A DNA stretch of 64,000 nt from Bilabrum cf. latius. Taxonomy: Eukaryota > Bigyra: Bicosoecida > Bigyra > Bicosoecida. Positions 13,450-25,900 of the stretch are shown here, piece by piece (the first letter of the stretch is position 1; the number at the start of each line of letters is the position of its first letter). Under the pieces are notes generated by a model. The model made no database searches, was not told the DNA's origin, and saw only the letters and a list, made by a program, of their open reading frames with translations. The stretch covers positions 744,001 to 808,000 of the forward strand of contig OZ237735.1 of the NCBI GenBank assembly GCA_965178125.1. The letters run 5' to 3'. Position numbers and translations under genes: made by a program.

Positions 13450-13529
13450 CTAGACTATAGCGGGTGCACTTGTGGGTTGTGATTGCAAACATGACAGCCA
13501 ATCATCCAACATGCATCTTGCAAAGAGAC

Positions 13530-15878
13530 TCATTGCAGGCCGAACGCCTGCCTCACCTTCGCCTCCACTTGCCCTCCTTTCTTGATAGCACTTCTCACAG
13601 AGGCCGGCGTGGTGGCTCCTAAACCGCGGGCCTGGCCCATCGCGAGTTTTCGGCCGCCCCCAGTCACTGGCCCGTCTGGGCGGGTCGCCAGAACTCGCCG
13701 ATTCTCGGGAGCCTTACACACCCTGGCAAGCACGTCCACGATCCCTCCCGAGGACCGCGTTCCCAGGCAGCTCGACAGGCTCCAGTCGCTGAAATCCCAC
13801 GCCTCGGCGAGAGCGAGGACCTCCCCGCGGTGCTCGGCGTCCGAGATCCCCTTCCAGTGCTCAAGCCGAGGCAGCCGTGAGACGCCTCGCGATGGGGCCA
13901 GGCTGAGCATCCAGGCGCACAGGGACCTCTCGACCGCGATAGCTCCGGCTTCTGGCAGCGACGATCGAGATCGGTCAAGATGTGACAGGCAGCAACGCAG
14001 GAAGTAAATACATGCGAATGTGGTAGCTAGTTCCACTGCGGCAGGCGCAGCGGCGTCTTGAACCTCCGGGCTGCTGGTACTCGCTGTGCTGCCGGCTGCC
14101 TCCCGCGCCTGGGACGCAAGCTTGTGCTGCCGCTGATACGCACTTTCGAACCGCTGAATGCCTGCACCAAGGATTGATGCTGCCGGTGCCGACTCAGTGG
14201 TCTTGGCAGCGGCATAGCGAGCAGGGACGGCCGGCATGAGCCCAGACCCGAATTCCACCGGTGCCTTGGCAAGCGCCCTGCCGCACTGCAGCATCATGAC
14301 GTGGTTGTCCCCTTCCCAGCTGCACATCACCGCAAAATCGTTGGCGAGGCTCGCAAGTCCAGAGTAAGACATGTAGCCGAGCCCACCGAGCTGCCGCCTG
14401 CATTCCTCGATCGCGTCGTGTGCGGACCACGTGGCCAGCGCCTTGGCGCAGGACGACAGCACGTGCATCTTCTTCAGCAGGCCCTTGAGGCGGAGCACGC
14501 CTGGCATCCCTCCGGCTGCCGCGACCAAATCTACCTTTCCCCCGTCCATCTTCGTCTCCAGGGAGGCCAGGCTCTCCTGCACCTCGGCGTGAATGCCCTT
14601 CAAGTGCGTGAACGTAGAGCGGCAGGCGAACGAGAGCCCGGCGATCGGTAGCAGTCTCATCTTCGTGACAGGATACTGGATCAAGCGTACCTCTTTGCTT
14701 AGTGCCTTGGCCTGCAGCGCTGCTTTGACCTCTGAATCACCGCCAGCTCCGCCAGATGCGCCCTCATCCTCCCCAGCGCTCGCAGCACTCCCGTCCCGAG
14801 GAGGAAACTGGCGCCTCCAGCTCGCATACCTAGCAGCGACCGTCAGTGCTGCCCCTGCACAGTATCCAGACCCGCTGACCATTAGTATTCTACCCTCCAC
14901 TATGGCTGCGAAGGCGATCTGGGACAGCTCCGAGGTGGTCGCGCGTCCGCGGTCATCGAGCTGGATGTATCTCGCGAGCAATGCGCCAGCCTCCAGCTCC
15001 ACGCTGTCGAACAGCAGTATTCCGTTGTCCAGCCCATTGCGACCGTGCTTCGCACCGGTATCAAGAATCTTGCGTCCCGGGAGCACCCTTCCAGAGGTGG
15101 GGTCCCTCAGTTGCACCATGAAGGCCTGCAGGCCGCAGTCCTGGCCCTCGGCATCCTCGAGCTGGGCGAACACGATCGCGTGTGTGCTCGTCGAGGACGC
15201 TGCACCTATCCATATTTTGGCTGCCTCTACACAGGGCGAATGAAGTACAAGAGATGGGGTAGTGCTGCTGCCGGTCGGAGGCACAACGCGGACCTTGGTC
15301 AAGACTCCTCGCGAGTAAGACCCGTGCGATAGCTCGGTCAAAGCAAATGCCCCCATCCAGCTAAATGACAAAGCCTTTGGCAACCATGCTTTCCGCTGAG
15401 TGGAGGAAGCAAGCGAGCGGATCGCAGGGACAAACAAGTCCATGTGTGTGCTGAGCCTTGAGTGAGCCGCTGGGTACGCTAGGGCCAGAGTGCTCATCAA
15501 CGCCCGCGCCGACACCTCATCGCCCCTAGCAAAGTCTGTCTGCAGCAACTAAATAACGGCTTTCGCAGCATGCGCAGTGGCTCGGCGCTCCTAGTCTCTG
15601 GATAAATCATACTTCGTGCTAGAAGCTCCACCCAGAGGTCCCACGGCCTTCAGCCCTGCAAGTCGATCAGCAGAGGACTTCAGTAGCTTTGGCAATTCTG
15701 CAGAACCATAGATCCATTCGGTGAGCCCGTCTGAACCAAACTTGGACAGGTCTCTCTCGCGATCTAAGTCCAGCGCTGCCATGCCCTCGGAGGCTACTGG
15801 AAGCTCATCAATCTGCGCAGGAAGAAAGCCAGAGGAGCAGGAAAGGTGACGCTCGACTTCACTTAGAATTCGACTCAT
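13530..15878 (-). CDS. ACOX: acyl-CoA oxidase
   Basis: Intronless frame of 783 codons with two in-frame TAG (near residues 92 and 103), stop TGA 13530-13532. FAD-dependent acyl-CoA oxidases introduce the trans-2 double bond in peroxisomal beta-oxidation and pass electrons to oxygen, making hydrogen peroxide. Family marks are FALTELSHGSYSRG (the flavin-site TELxHGS motif), KIWIGAA, and GGLGYMSYSGL followed by WEGDNHVMMLQ, whose Glu sits where the catalytic base of the family lies. The C-terminus ends in GLQ, so there is no SKL-type PTS1. A Ser/Gly-rich insert of about 30 residues lies in the middle. The ATG at 15878 is the only Met before the conserved region. The gene sits tail to tail with the RAD51D-like gene, 80 bp away. 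Confidence 0.85.
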
Positions 15879-16091
15879 CCTTCCTCTTGGTCTGCGAGAG
15901 TACGGGGGTGTGAAAGGCCGGGAGAACCATTTGACTTGCGCACTTTGGCTCCGGGCACATCCATGGGTCCTGGATCGTGCGTGTGTTCTTGTGCCATGAC
16001 CGCAGGCCAAGCCAGATCCTTATTTCTCGTCAAATACACATGATTCACTCTTACACGGACACAATAAATACAGCTTCGTATCCCCCCTGTT

Positions 16092-19000
16092 TCAAGAGGA
16101 ATTTCCACCAGCACCTCGCTGTCTTCGCAGCTGCTCCTTCCTCCTCGCAATCATGTCGTCCACTTCAGAGCGGGAGGCGCCCTGCCCAGGCCCTCCCACC
16201 GGCGCAGTGGCAGACAGATCTGGGTTGCGTCCGCCTCCCACGCTCGCAGCAGAAGGCGCGGGCAGTCGAGCCGACTAACCCAGCCCGCCGCGACGGGGCT
16301 CCCCTGGTGCTCTCTTGGTCGTAAACGCACTGCTCCCGCCGGCCGAAGAGCCGCCGACAATTGAGCCGACCGCGGATGCTGGTGATCTGCTAGATCTAGA
16401 CGATCTCCCGATCTGCCCACCAGCGGCAGCCGCCTACTGTCGCTAAGCACCGCTGCCACCCCCCGCATTCGCCAGTTCCAGCTCTGCCTCAAGCTCCGCC
16501 TCCTTCTGCGCGGCACGCTGGGCCTCTGCTTCTGCGTTGCGCAGGGCCGACACGCTCGCATTCACGAGCCTCTGCAGCGCCCTCGCCTCCCGGGCCGCTC
16601 GGTCCCTCACCTGCCCCAGCTCGTCCGCCGACGTGGCGTGCCCCTGGCCCAGGTAGGCCACGATGTTGTCCGCCAGAGCCTTGATCTTGTTCTCCACGAT
16701 CGTGTGGATCGCCTTGCGCTCCTTCTCGTGAGTGCTCAGCCGTGACCGAAGACTCGCCGCGACGGGGGCCGCGAGACCGGATGCTGGCCCGCCAGCACGC
16801 TCGCTCTCCTTCTGCTGCAGCCTGCGCTGGGCAACCTCGAGCTCCCCCTTGACCTGGGAGAGCTCGGCATCTCGCTGCTTGGCCTCGTGCTCCAGTCGTT
16901 GCAACTGCACCGTGGCAGCAGCCGCCGCAGTGCTAGGGTCGCTCCCCTCCTTCTGCTGCGCTGCCAGCCGTCCCTCCACCTCTGCCTGCACCAGCTTGTC
17001 TAGCCGCTCCCTTAGCAGGTACTCGAGCGAAACCTTCTCGGCCTTGACCTCTTCCACCTCCCTCGCGTGCCTCTCCTGCTCTGCCTTTGTGGCTTCCAGC
17101 GCAGCCTGCAGCTCCTGGATCTTCTCCTCGGCGCTCAGCAGCACCGGCGAGGCGGCCCCGCCCGACGACGACTGGCCCTCGCTCGAGGAGCTCGCCCTGA
17201 TCTTGTCCATGAAGACCGTCTGCTCCTCCAGCGCGCGGAACTGCTTGGCCGAGATCAGCACGCGAGTGTCCACGTTCGCCTCGCGGAGAGTGCGCTCGGC
17301 CGCTGCCTTGGCCTCTGGGCTGATGGCAGTGACCCCGCCGGGGGACTTGCCCTCTGAGTGCCCAGCCAACGAACCACCTTCAGCAGCCGCGCCACTTCCG
17401 CTGCTCAGCGTGCGACCCCGAGGCGTGGGCTTGCCAGCACCAGACGTCGCCCCACCGCTGAGTCCAAGGGCCGCGCGCAGCTCCGCGGACTTGACAGGGC
17501 TGGCTGCGGTGTGCTCCAGCGCGACCCGCTGCAGGTGAATCAGAGCGGCCGTCTTCTCGTCGAGCTTCTCCTCAAGGTCCCGCTGGTGCCTGTCGTACGC
17601 ATCCAGCTCGTCTTGAAGCGCCACGATCTGGTCATCTCTCTCGTTGAGCCTCTGTGTCAGCAGGATCATGATGTCCCGCTGCTTGAGCAGCAGCTGCTTG
17701 TATCTGTCCACCTGCGCCTTCTCCTCTTCGATTGTCTCTCGCTCCTTCTCGAGCTCACTCAACCTCTGCTCGTACTTTTGACGGATCTTTTCCTGGTGTT
17801 CCTTGAGCGCCGTGCGGAACGCCGGTGTGTCCAGCAGCTTGGCCGGAGCCCCGCTCGAGTCCTTGTCGCCACCGATGAGCATCTGTGACTGGAGGGCGGA
17901 GATTCGGTCCTCCAGCTTGCGCTTCTCCTCCTTCTCTCGCAGGAACTCCCTGGATCGCGCCTCGAGCGCTCGGATGGCGGCCATCTTGTCGAGCTCGGCG
18001 CGTCGCCTTTGCTCGTCGAGCTCGAGCAGCCTGCGCTTGTCGACCACGTTCCGGTTCCTAGTCTCGAGCTCGGAGCGGAGCCGCTTGAGCTCGCGCTCGT
18101 ACCGCCTGAGCATGGACTTGTGGTCAAGATCCTCGTTGATTTTGGCCTCGTTCTTGATATTCTTCGCGCGGTTGGCGAACTTGAGCGTGGAGAGCGACTC
18201 GACGAAAGCCTCCAGCGCGGGGCTGACCATGGCCATCATGGTCGTCTTGCAGTTCCCGCCGAGGGAGTCCTCCAGGATGCGCGTGAGCTTGGAGTCTCTG
18301 TAAGGGATGTGCTGCCTCCCCGAGGGATCTGTCAGGGCAGCGATCACATTGCCCAGGGCGCTAAGACTCTGGTTGATCTTGGAGGCCTCCTTGAGTCGTA
18401 GACCAGTCGCGCCTGACAGGCGCACCCTCTCGGACCCCGCGAGATCCACCAGGTTGAGCTTGCCGACCTTGAAGCTCTGCCGCACGTTGGTCTCGAGCGC
18501 CTTCATCCCTTCGTCCCCGTGCGCCCTCGATTTTACGAGGTGGTGGAACTACTCCGCGGTCAGCTCCTTCCCTGACTCGTCCACGTAGGTGGTCTCGCTC
18601 TGCTCAGCGATGATGATAAACACCGCGTGCGACCGGCTGGAGAGGTGGTTCATCCTGGTGGACCCAGTCGCCCTCATTTCCCCTCCCCTCTGCATGAGGC
18701 CGTAGATCTCCTGAGGCGAACGGACCACCCACTCTGACAGCCCCTCCACATAGACCCCCTTCTTCTTGTCCTCGCGGATGACCAGGTTGGTCCGATCGGG
18801 CTTGAGGAGGTCGCTGATCACCTCGTTGTAAATCTGCAGGTAGGACGCGCGCACCAGGAAGCGCATCCTGGGCGACACGCTCGAGGTGATGTGCAGGAAG
18901 ATCTGCTCGATGGCGCGGGGGATGATGCCTCGGTGCTCCTTCGAGTCGAAGCCCTCCATCGTGTACGTCTTCCCGGTTCCGGTCTGGCCGTACGCAAAAA

Positions 19001-19833
19001 TGGTCGCGTTATAGCCCTGCAAGGATGATTCGACCACAGCCTTGGCTGTCTTGGCGTACACTGTCTTCTGGTCGTCGTGCTGGTCGTGCACATGATCGAA
19101 TGTGAAGCTGTGGGTGGAGTACGGCCCCGGAGTGCTCGCCCCGCCGTCTTCCGGAGAGGACGGCGGGTTTTCGCTGATGTTGATCATTCTCGTTGTTTTG
19201 TCTACGTGCACCACGTTGCGAAACGCTTGCGGCCCGTGCAACTCCCTCGGCAGCGGGGGTCGTACCCGAACAACTACCATGAAATTCTTGCCCGAGCCTG
19301 ATCGTTCGTCCGCGTGGCTGTGACCACGGCTAGATGGCCGCATTCTATAACCTGGAGAGCGAGGGGTGCCCACTGATCGATCGTCTCCCGCGCCTGAAGC
19401 TGACCCAGGAGCTGTTTGACTGAGCATTCCAGCATGACCACCCTGCGCAGCATACCCTTCACCGAGTATGCCAGCACCCCCAGATCCGCTTATACTACTC
19501 GATGCACCAGATGCTGCACCATCTCCCGAGACTGATCTTGACGAAGGCGTGTGAGCCGCACCATAATCGCTCCTGCCGTCATCAGGACTTCCAGCGTACC
19601 CTCCAGGTGTCTAACCGAAGCCACCTCCGAACTGTCTCGAAGCCCTGCATATACTTGAAATAAAAACAACCATAAAAGTGCTGGGCGGCGACACAGTTTC
19701 TCCCTGCATGAGGCCTGGGCCTCGACTCGACTCAGCGGCAGCAAGTTCAATACTGCATACTGGCTCACCTTGAGTCAACACTTCGGGGAGTGTGACTGCC
19801 CGAATGTCTTCCTTGGTATCGTCTAGAGTCCAT
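16092..19833 (-). CDS. kinesin with N-terminal motor domain
   Basis: Two exons: 19769-19833 and 16092-19644, split by a 124-bp intron (19645-19768) with GTGAGC donor and ATGCAG acceptor; joining restores frame in phase. The product is 1205 residues with five in-frame TAG and stop TGA 16092-16094. A Ser/Gly-rich N-terminal extension of about 140 residues precedes the motor ([12 protein letters not shown]). The P-loop is [13 protein letters not shown] near residues 238-250, switch I contains [11 protein letters not shown], and switch II is [11 protein letters not shown] near 420. One TAG (18549-18551) lies inside the motor core, between switches I and II, so the gene cannot be translated without reassignment. 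Behind the motor come a long coiled coil and an Arg/Ser/Gly-rich tail. It is a plus-end-type N-kinesin by domain order; I cannot assign the subfamily. It diverges from CFAP61 across 156 bp, which fits a ciliary role. Confidence 0.93.
19645..19768 (-). other. spliceosomal intron, kinesin gene
   Basis: 124 bp on the minus strand, GTGAGCC at the donor and TATATGCAG at the acceptor after a T-rich tract. Removal joins a short first exon starting ATG GAC TCT to the in-frame Gly-rich region in phase 2. Confidence 0.8.
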
Positions 19834-19989
19834 TGTCTCGATAGATAAACTATCAAGATCACTCTGCTGGGCTAGCACGCGCGCTACGCGTTGTGGCCAC
19901 AGATTGAAATGAAGTTCCGCAGATTGCGCGGCGACAAACGGCTAGTCCGACAACACCCTATTGCCGGTACAATCTGCTAGGAATTTTCC
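19834..19989. promoter_or_regulatory. shared divergent promoter region, kinesin / CFAP61
   Basis: 156 bp separate the two start codons, so both promoters and 5' UTRs must lie here. I see no TATA box or other recognisable element. Co-regulation of two cilium-related genes is an inference from arrangement only. Confidence 0.45.
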
Positions 19990-22900
19990 ATGGAGGGTAT
20001 TAGCATAAGGGAAGCTCGCCCTAGAGAAGATGTGGAGGGCGTGAGGGCTCTTCTTGCACCAGAAATGAGCCTGTACCGCAGGAGGTTTGGGGATTTCGTG
20101 ATCGAACGAATGATTAGGGAGGCTGCCGTCTTTGTTGTCGCTACTAGAAGCAGCCTGGGCGATCATGATGGTGTAGGAGAAGGCAAGGAATCGGAAGAGA
20201 ACCCTGACGAGCAAGATAGTACGCCTGTGGCGGTACTGTCTGCTTGCTTCGACCCCTGCAGCGGCGGGGGCATTCGTTCGGACGATCCAATTGCAACGAA
20301 ATTGTTCGACACTGCCAAAGCCAAATTCACTGGATGTGCCGATGCAACTGTGAGAGTATTTACCGGACTGACCAGCCCTCATCAAGCTGCACTTCGCTGT
20401 CGCTCCGCCACTTCACGTTTATATCCGGTGCCGATTCTACTTGCCCGTCTTGCGCAGCAATCTTCAACTATGTGGCTGCTCTTATTCGCAGTGTCACCAG
20501 ATTTATCAGAAAAGCAACAATGTGACGTCGCTCAAGCATTGTTTCGAAAAGCTTTTGCGATTTCAACGCGATCAGAGCGGATGTGGCTGCTCACCCCGCC
20601 GGGCGAGCCGAGCCCAGAGAAGTCTCTCACCGCGTAGATCACCACCACGTCTGGGCCAACACCAATGTGGTCACCTTGCGACGTGGTTATGCCCGATGAG
20701 GAAGGCGCTGCGGTGGAGGGAAAGTCTGGGGACGACGAGGAGCTGCAGGAGGACCCGAGGGACCCGCTGGCCGTCGTGCTGCCCATGCTGTCAGGGTGGG
20801 GCCTCGCCCAGTGCAGAACGAGCTCAGTACTGCCCAACCTGATCACTCGTCGCGCCCGCGAAGAGGACTGCGACGACGTGGCCCCTGTGTTCGAGGCCAA
20901 GAGCGACGTGACGAGGCAGTCGTTCGGCAGCTTCTTCCTCGCCGATGCCGTGAGGAGGCAGGGTGGCGGCAGGTCGGCGGTCGTGGGCTGTGACCCCTAC
21001 ACGCACAGGGCAGTTGCTCTAGCCGCCGCCAGCGACGCACCGCCGCTTCGGCTGCTGCGGGACGCCTTCGACCTGGCTCCCTTCGGGGGGCTGGTCAAGC
21101 CGTCGGAGCACGGGGCGGCGGTGTCGGCTGCTGCCGCAGTGGAGGCCAGCCGCCGCCGCAGCGACTGGCTGGCAGTGCTTCAGGAACACGGCAATGAGCT
21201 AGGTGGCGTGTTTGGAGCAGCCGCTCGCAGATCTCGCCAGCGGTTGGTCAAGGAGGTCAAGTCGCAGGTCGAGCGGGACTCAAAGACCGCTGCAGCGGAG
21301 GGGGCCGGCGGCGGGCGATCAGAGGGAGCAGACGGGCCAACGCCTGAGATGGAGGAGCAGGCCGTAATCGACAAGATGGCTGCTCTGGGCGTGTCTCCGG
21401 ACGAGGAATGGTGCTTCGCCCAGGAGCTCTGCGCTCTGCTCGACCGGAGAGGCCCTACCTGGGGCTGGCAGGGTGCGGGCAAGCTCGGCAGCGCCACTCT
21501 CTCGGCGCTGTGTTCCCCCGCGTGCACGGGCGCTCCGGACCGTGATGCGTGGCCCATCGCGAGGGAAGCGCCCTCGCACGAGCATGCCGAGGGTCTCGTC
21601 CACCTGCACATGCCCGACTCGCCTGTGGCCAGGATCGAGGGAGCGAACGATGCCGAGGCAGCGCCTGCTGACGAATCAGACAGTGTTACTGCAGGGGCAG
21701 CCGATCCGGGTGCCGGGGCAGCAAGCGGGGCTGGTGCCAGCGAGTCCAAGGAAGGCGAAGCCGGGACGGACGGAGGTGAGGCAGCGGCGGGCGCACCAGC
21801 ACCAGTGCCAGCAGCGGCACTCCCAACTCCCGAGGAGGCATCGGCCGCCGTGGTCGACAAGCTAGAAGGCGAAGTAAAGGAGCAACTGATGAAGGCAGCT
21901 GCAGACCATGAGGCGCCGCTGCCGGCCTAGCCACTGCTGGAGCTGGCCACATCCACTGCCGCTCCCAAGGCCGCCTGCAGGCTTGCAGGGGCGATTGATC
22001 CCGCGGCGATCATTCGCAGAGACGACTTGGATCGCGCTGTGGCTGAGTTTTCTGCATCTCGGCAGCGGCGGCGACGCAGGGCCCGCCTTGCTGCCCTGTG
22101 GTCATGGGGCAGAGGGGACGCAGATGAGAGGCCCGCTTCCTCGGGGTCGAGAGACGACGGTGAGGCAGTGGAAGACGGTGAAGGGGGTGATGAAAACGGC
22201 CCCGCATCGGCTCGCAAGGACGGTGGCGATGCAACCAACCCCGAGAAGAATAAGGTGTGGTCCGCAGTGGAGCGCGAGATCGGCGCTCTGGTGGAGGCCG
22301 AGCTGTAGAGCAGGCGCGAGGCCGCCGCCGCTCGTGCAGAGGCAGCCGCAGCAGAAGAGGAGGCCCGGAAAGCGCAGCAAGAGGCGGCGCGGGCCGAGGC
22401 GGCCGTCCTCGGTGATGATGAGGAGGACGAGGATGATGAAGAGGATGGTGGATTCTCGCCGCGGCCGAGCGGCGCCGACGACGACAGTGGCTCGATTGGT
22501 GGCGACGATTCCTCTCGCGTGGGCGAGCTTGACGACGTGGACTTGGACGACCTCGAGGACTAGCGGCCTGTGGTCGTGTCTCTGCGGGCGCTGGCTCAGG
22601 CCATCGATGAAGTGGCTCAGGAGGAAGCCTGGCCGTGGTCCGTGGACGATGAAGTAGACAACGACGACTAGGGCAACGAGGACGAGGAGGCCGTTCGCCC
22701 GCTGGGTCCAGGCATGGCACTGCTGCGGGAGGCCGGCGACCTGCTGGAGCAGGCTGCTGGCGCGGGCATCATCGAGGGGAGTGGGTGGGCCCCCGGTGTG
22801 CAGCTGGGCGACCAGGAGCACAGTGGCGAGGCAAGAAGGTTGATAGCCGAGAATGAGCCCATGGGCACAGTGGAGTCCATCAACGGGCAGCTGGGCCTGC

Positions 22901-25900
22901 CCGATCGCGTGCAGCTGGCCATGCGGCTGTGGGCCGGCGAGGCCGCCACAGGAGAGGCGGGTGCTCCGCGACTTCTCGTCTTCTCCAGCCGCTGGGAGCA
23001 GTCGGATCACCGCGGATCCGCAGAGGAGATCGCTTCGCAATGCCAGCAGACCGCCAGGCATGAGGCCCAAGAGCTGGCTGCGAACTATGAAGCCTTGCTA
23101 GCCAGCACCGAGGCCAGCGTGTCTCGTGCTGCTGGCTAGGCAGGCGCTGTTCCGAGCATATGCGTGGGTGAGGTTCTGGCCAAGCACGCGGCTCAGCAGA
23201 AGGAGAGGATAGAGGCCGCTGCCAAGGCAGCCGCGGAGGCTGCGGCCGCTGCCATCGCCGCCGCCGCAAAGAGCAAGGGCAAGAAGGGAAAGAAAAGCAA
23301 GAAGAAGAAGAAAGGCAAGCAAGAAAGCGAGGCGGATATCCCGCAGAGCATCGCTGATGCGGCAGCGGCGGCTGTCGATGCAGAGGAGAGTGCTGCGGCA
23401 CTCAAAGGTCCATTCGCTCCGGTCGCCCAACGGCTACGGAAATCAGACTGCCGAAAGGGGTTCGTTCTGTTCGGGCTGCCTCAAACGGAAGCTGGTCAGC
23501 GCGAACTCGCTGCCAGCATGTTGTCGTCTGGTGTTTCGCCCTCGTGCTGCCTGGTCCTTTCGAACGCTGGAGCCCAAGATGCCTCAAAGCCTGCATCTGC
23601 CGGGCGAGCCAGGCGCAAGCAACTGCCGTCGCTACCCGACGCCCCTCCCCTTACTGCCTTGGCGCCGTGCGCATACCTAGGCGACAGTGCTCTCGAACCT
23701 GCTGCCGGCGCGTCTACGTCGTGGCAGTTCGACGGGGTGCTGGCTGCCATGGTGAGAGAGGGAGCGGTGGCAGGCTGGATCGAGGCTGGCAGAACCGGAA
23801 GACCACTGACCACTGCTTCTGCGCAAGCAGCAGCAGAGCTACTGGAAGAAGAGGAGGAGGAGTGGGTCCGCAGTTGCATGCGGGCGGCGGAGAGCAATGA
23901 CACGGAGCCGGCCCACCCGAGGTGCGCGGCCGTAGCAATCACGCTGCATGCTTGTGCTCCCGAGTGGGAAGCTAGGGCCCCAGACCTGCTGCCAGCTATC
24001 TTTGAGCGGTATCCGAGCGCGGACTTCATTGTATTAACCCTTCCGCCGAGCGCTCCCAGGCCAGCCATCTCGAGGCCCTTCGTGCGGGCGCTTCCTGCCG
24101 ATGGTGCCACCGGAGGGCTGCAACAGCACCTGTGGGTATGCTCGAGGGAAGCTATCCAAGCATGCAGGCAGCTGAGCATTCGTCCGATAACCGCTGCTGA
24201 TATCCCATCCATGCAGCAGCTAGCCACTGCTGTTGCATCGTACGAAAGAAGTGCGCCCGGGTGCGGAGACGACGGCGCAGCTTCGGGTGGTAGCGCTGGC
24301 GCAGCTATCACAAGCCCGCTGCTTGCTGATGTTGTTGCCATTGCCTCTCCTGGCAACGAAGTTGCTGGTCGCCCACGTGAGGGCATCAGCTCCCTGCGCG
24401 GCTTCGTGGTCGAGGCGGGCGGGGTGGGCGTCGTGGGCTGCGTGGTGCTGTCGAGCAGGCGCTGCAAGGATGCTCCAGGCGCTGCCCTCTGCCGGTCTTT
24501 CGAACTGGAAGGATTCGAGGACCCATCGCAATCGCTTAGTGGATCACTTAGCATGATGCAGCTGCGGCACTGCTGCATGGATCCCATGCTGTGCTCGCCG
24601 GAGCCGGTTGGAGCGGTGCTTGCCATGTGCGCCGCTGAGGTAAACGCACGGATGCTGCTGTGGCGGGGCGAGGAAACCGTCGTGACACCTGTTGATGTCG
24701 ACACCAAGGTAGCACAAGCTGAGCCTGAAGATGACGAGGATGATGGTAACAGGCCCGGATGGCTTGCTGCCGGTGCCGGTGGTGGGGCATGCTTTGTCCG
24801 GCCTGCCCTGTCGCTGCTCCAGCCGGTCCCACCGAGAATGCTGGCGCCCGAGCCAAGGACTCCACTGCCGCCCCCGGGGGCAGTTGCTGAAACTGGGGTA
24901 AGCTCTGCTCCCCTGGGAGGATGGCTAGACCCACGCGCGCTGCGCCATCCTCTCTCAACTGCCACGCAAAAGGCATGCTTGAGGCCTCGTGCAGAGGCTG
25001 GTGCTCGGGTTGTATTCGTAGGGTGCAGTGATGCTGCACTTGCGGCGATCTCAGAGCTCCGTTAGGTGTACTACGCTCTGAACTGCGTGATTATCTCTCC
25101 AACTGGTCTTGCTGGTACCCCTGGGGCGGCTGGCGATGCTATGGCCGCTGACACTGCACTTGCAGGCTGCAGCATCAACGACCGTCCGGCTCGAGAGGCG
25201 AGATACGAAGGCATAGCGCAGTCTGGTGCTGATGCCGCCGGCGATGAAGAGGAGCTGTGCGAGCTCGATCGTGAGATTAGTGACTAGTGGGTAGCACCCA
25301 TGGTACCTCGAAGCAGCTTCGGGGCGCGAGAGCTGGTCAGGATCGGGCTTGGTCCAGGGTGCGTTGACGTCTGGAGAATCAGCGGATCGGCAGAGCAGCT
25401 GGATCGCGCCCGTCGAGTCGTAACACTGGCAGACAGCAGGGAAATCAACTACGATCTGCTCGTACTTGCGACTGGACTCAGAGAGTGCGGCGCAGAGCGT
25501 GCAGTCGCACGCGGAAGGAAGGGATATGGCGCCTCCGGCCGTGGAATACTCGGTGGGGCAAGTGCAGGAGAAGACAGCGAGTTCCATCGGGGCGTGCTTG
25601 CCGCGCTGAAGCCTGGAGAGGCAAAAAGAGCCACATTCGCGCCAGGAGGTGATGGTCACGCAGACGCAGGCGGCCGAAAGGCAGCACTTGACGAAGACAG
25701 CGATGCTGATGAGGACGAGCTTTCAAACGAACACAGGGCACGCCCATGGCCCGCTGGGGTACATGCCATTGCTACCCCCGAGGAAATCGCGAATCTGTGC
25801 CGTGACGTGGGGGCCCTTCTAGAAGACTGCACGAATGAGTAGGCGCACCAAGAGCTGGAACAAGCATCCGCAGCGGTACGCGACGCGCTGCACGCCGCGA

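Noticed and set aside
13582-15243. Plus-strand open frames over the acyl-CoA oxidase
   Set aside because: Antisense to conserved ACOX motifs; GC-rich DNA opens the opposite strand by chance.
15843-15872. PTS2 signal at the acyl-CoA oxidase N-terminus
   Set aside because: RILSEVERHL has one residue too many between the Arg-Ile and His-Leu pairs for the PTS2 consensus.
23496-24965. 489-codon minus-strand open frame
   Set aside because: It is the antisense shadow of CFAP61, whose plus-strand frame has homology; the shadow product is low-complexity Ser/Ala/Pro with no recognisable domain.
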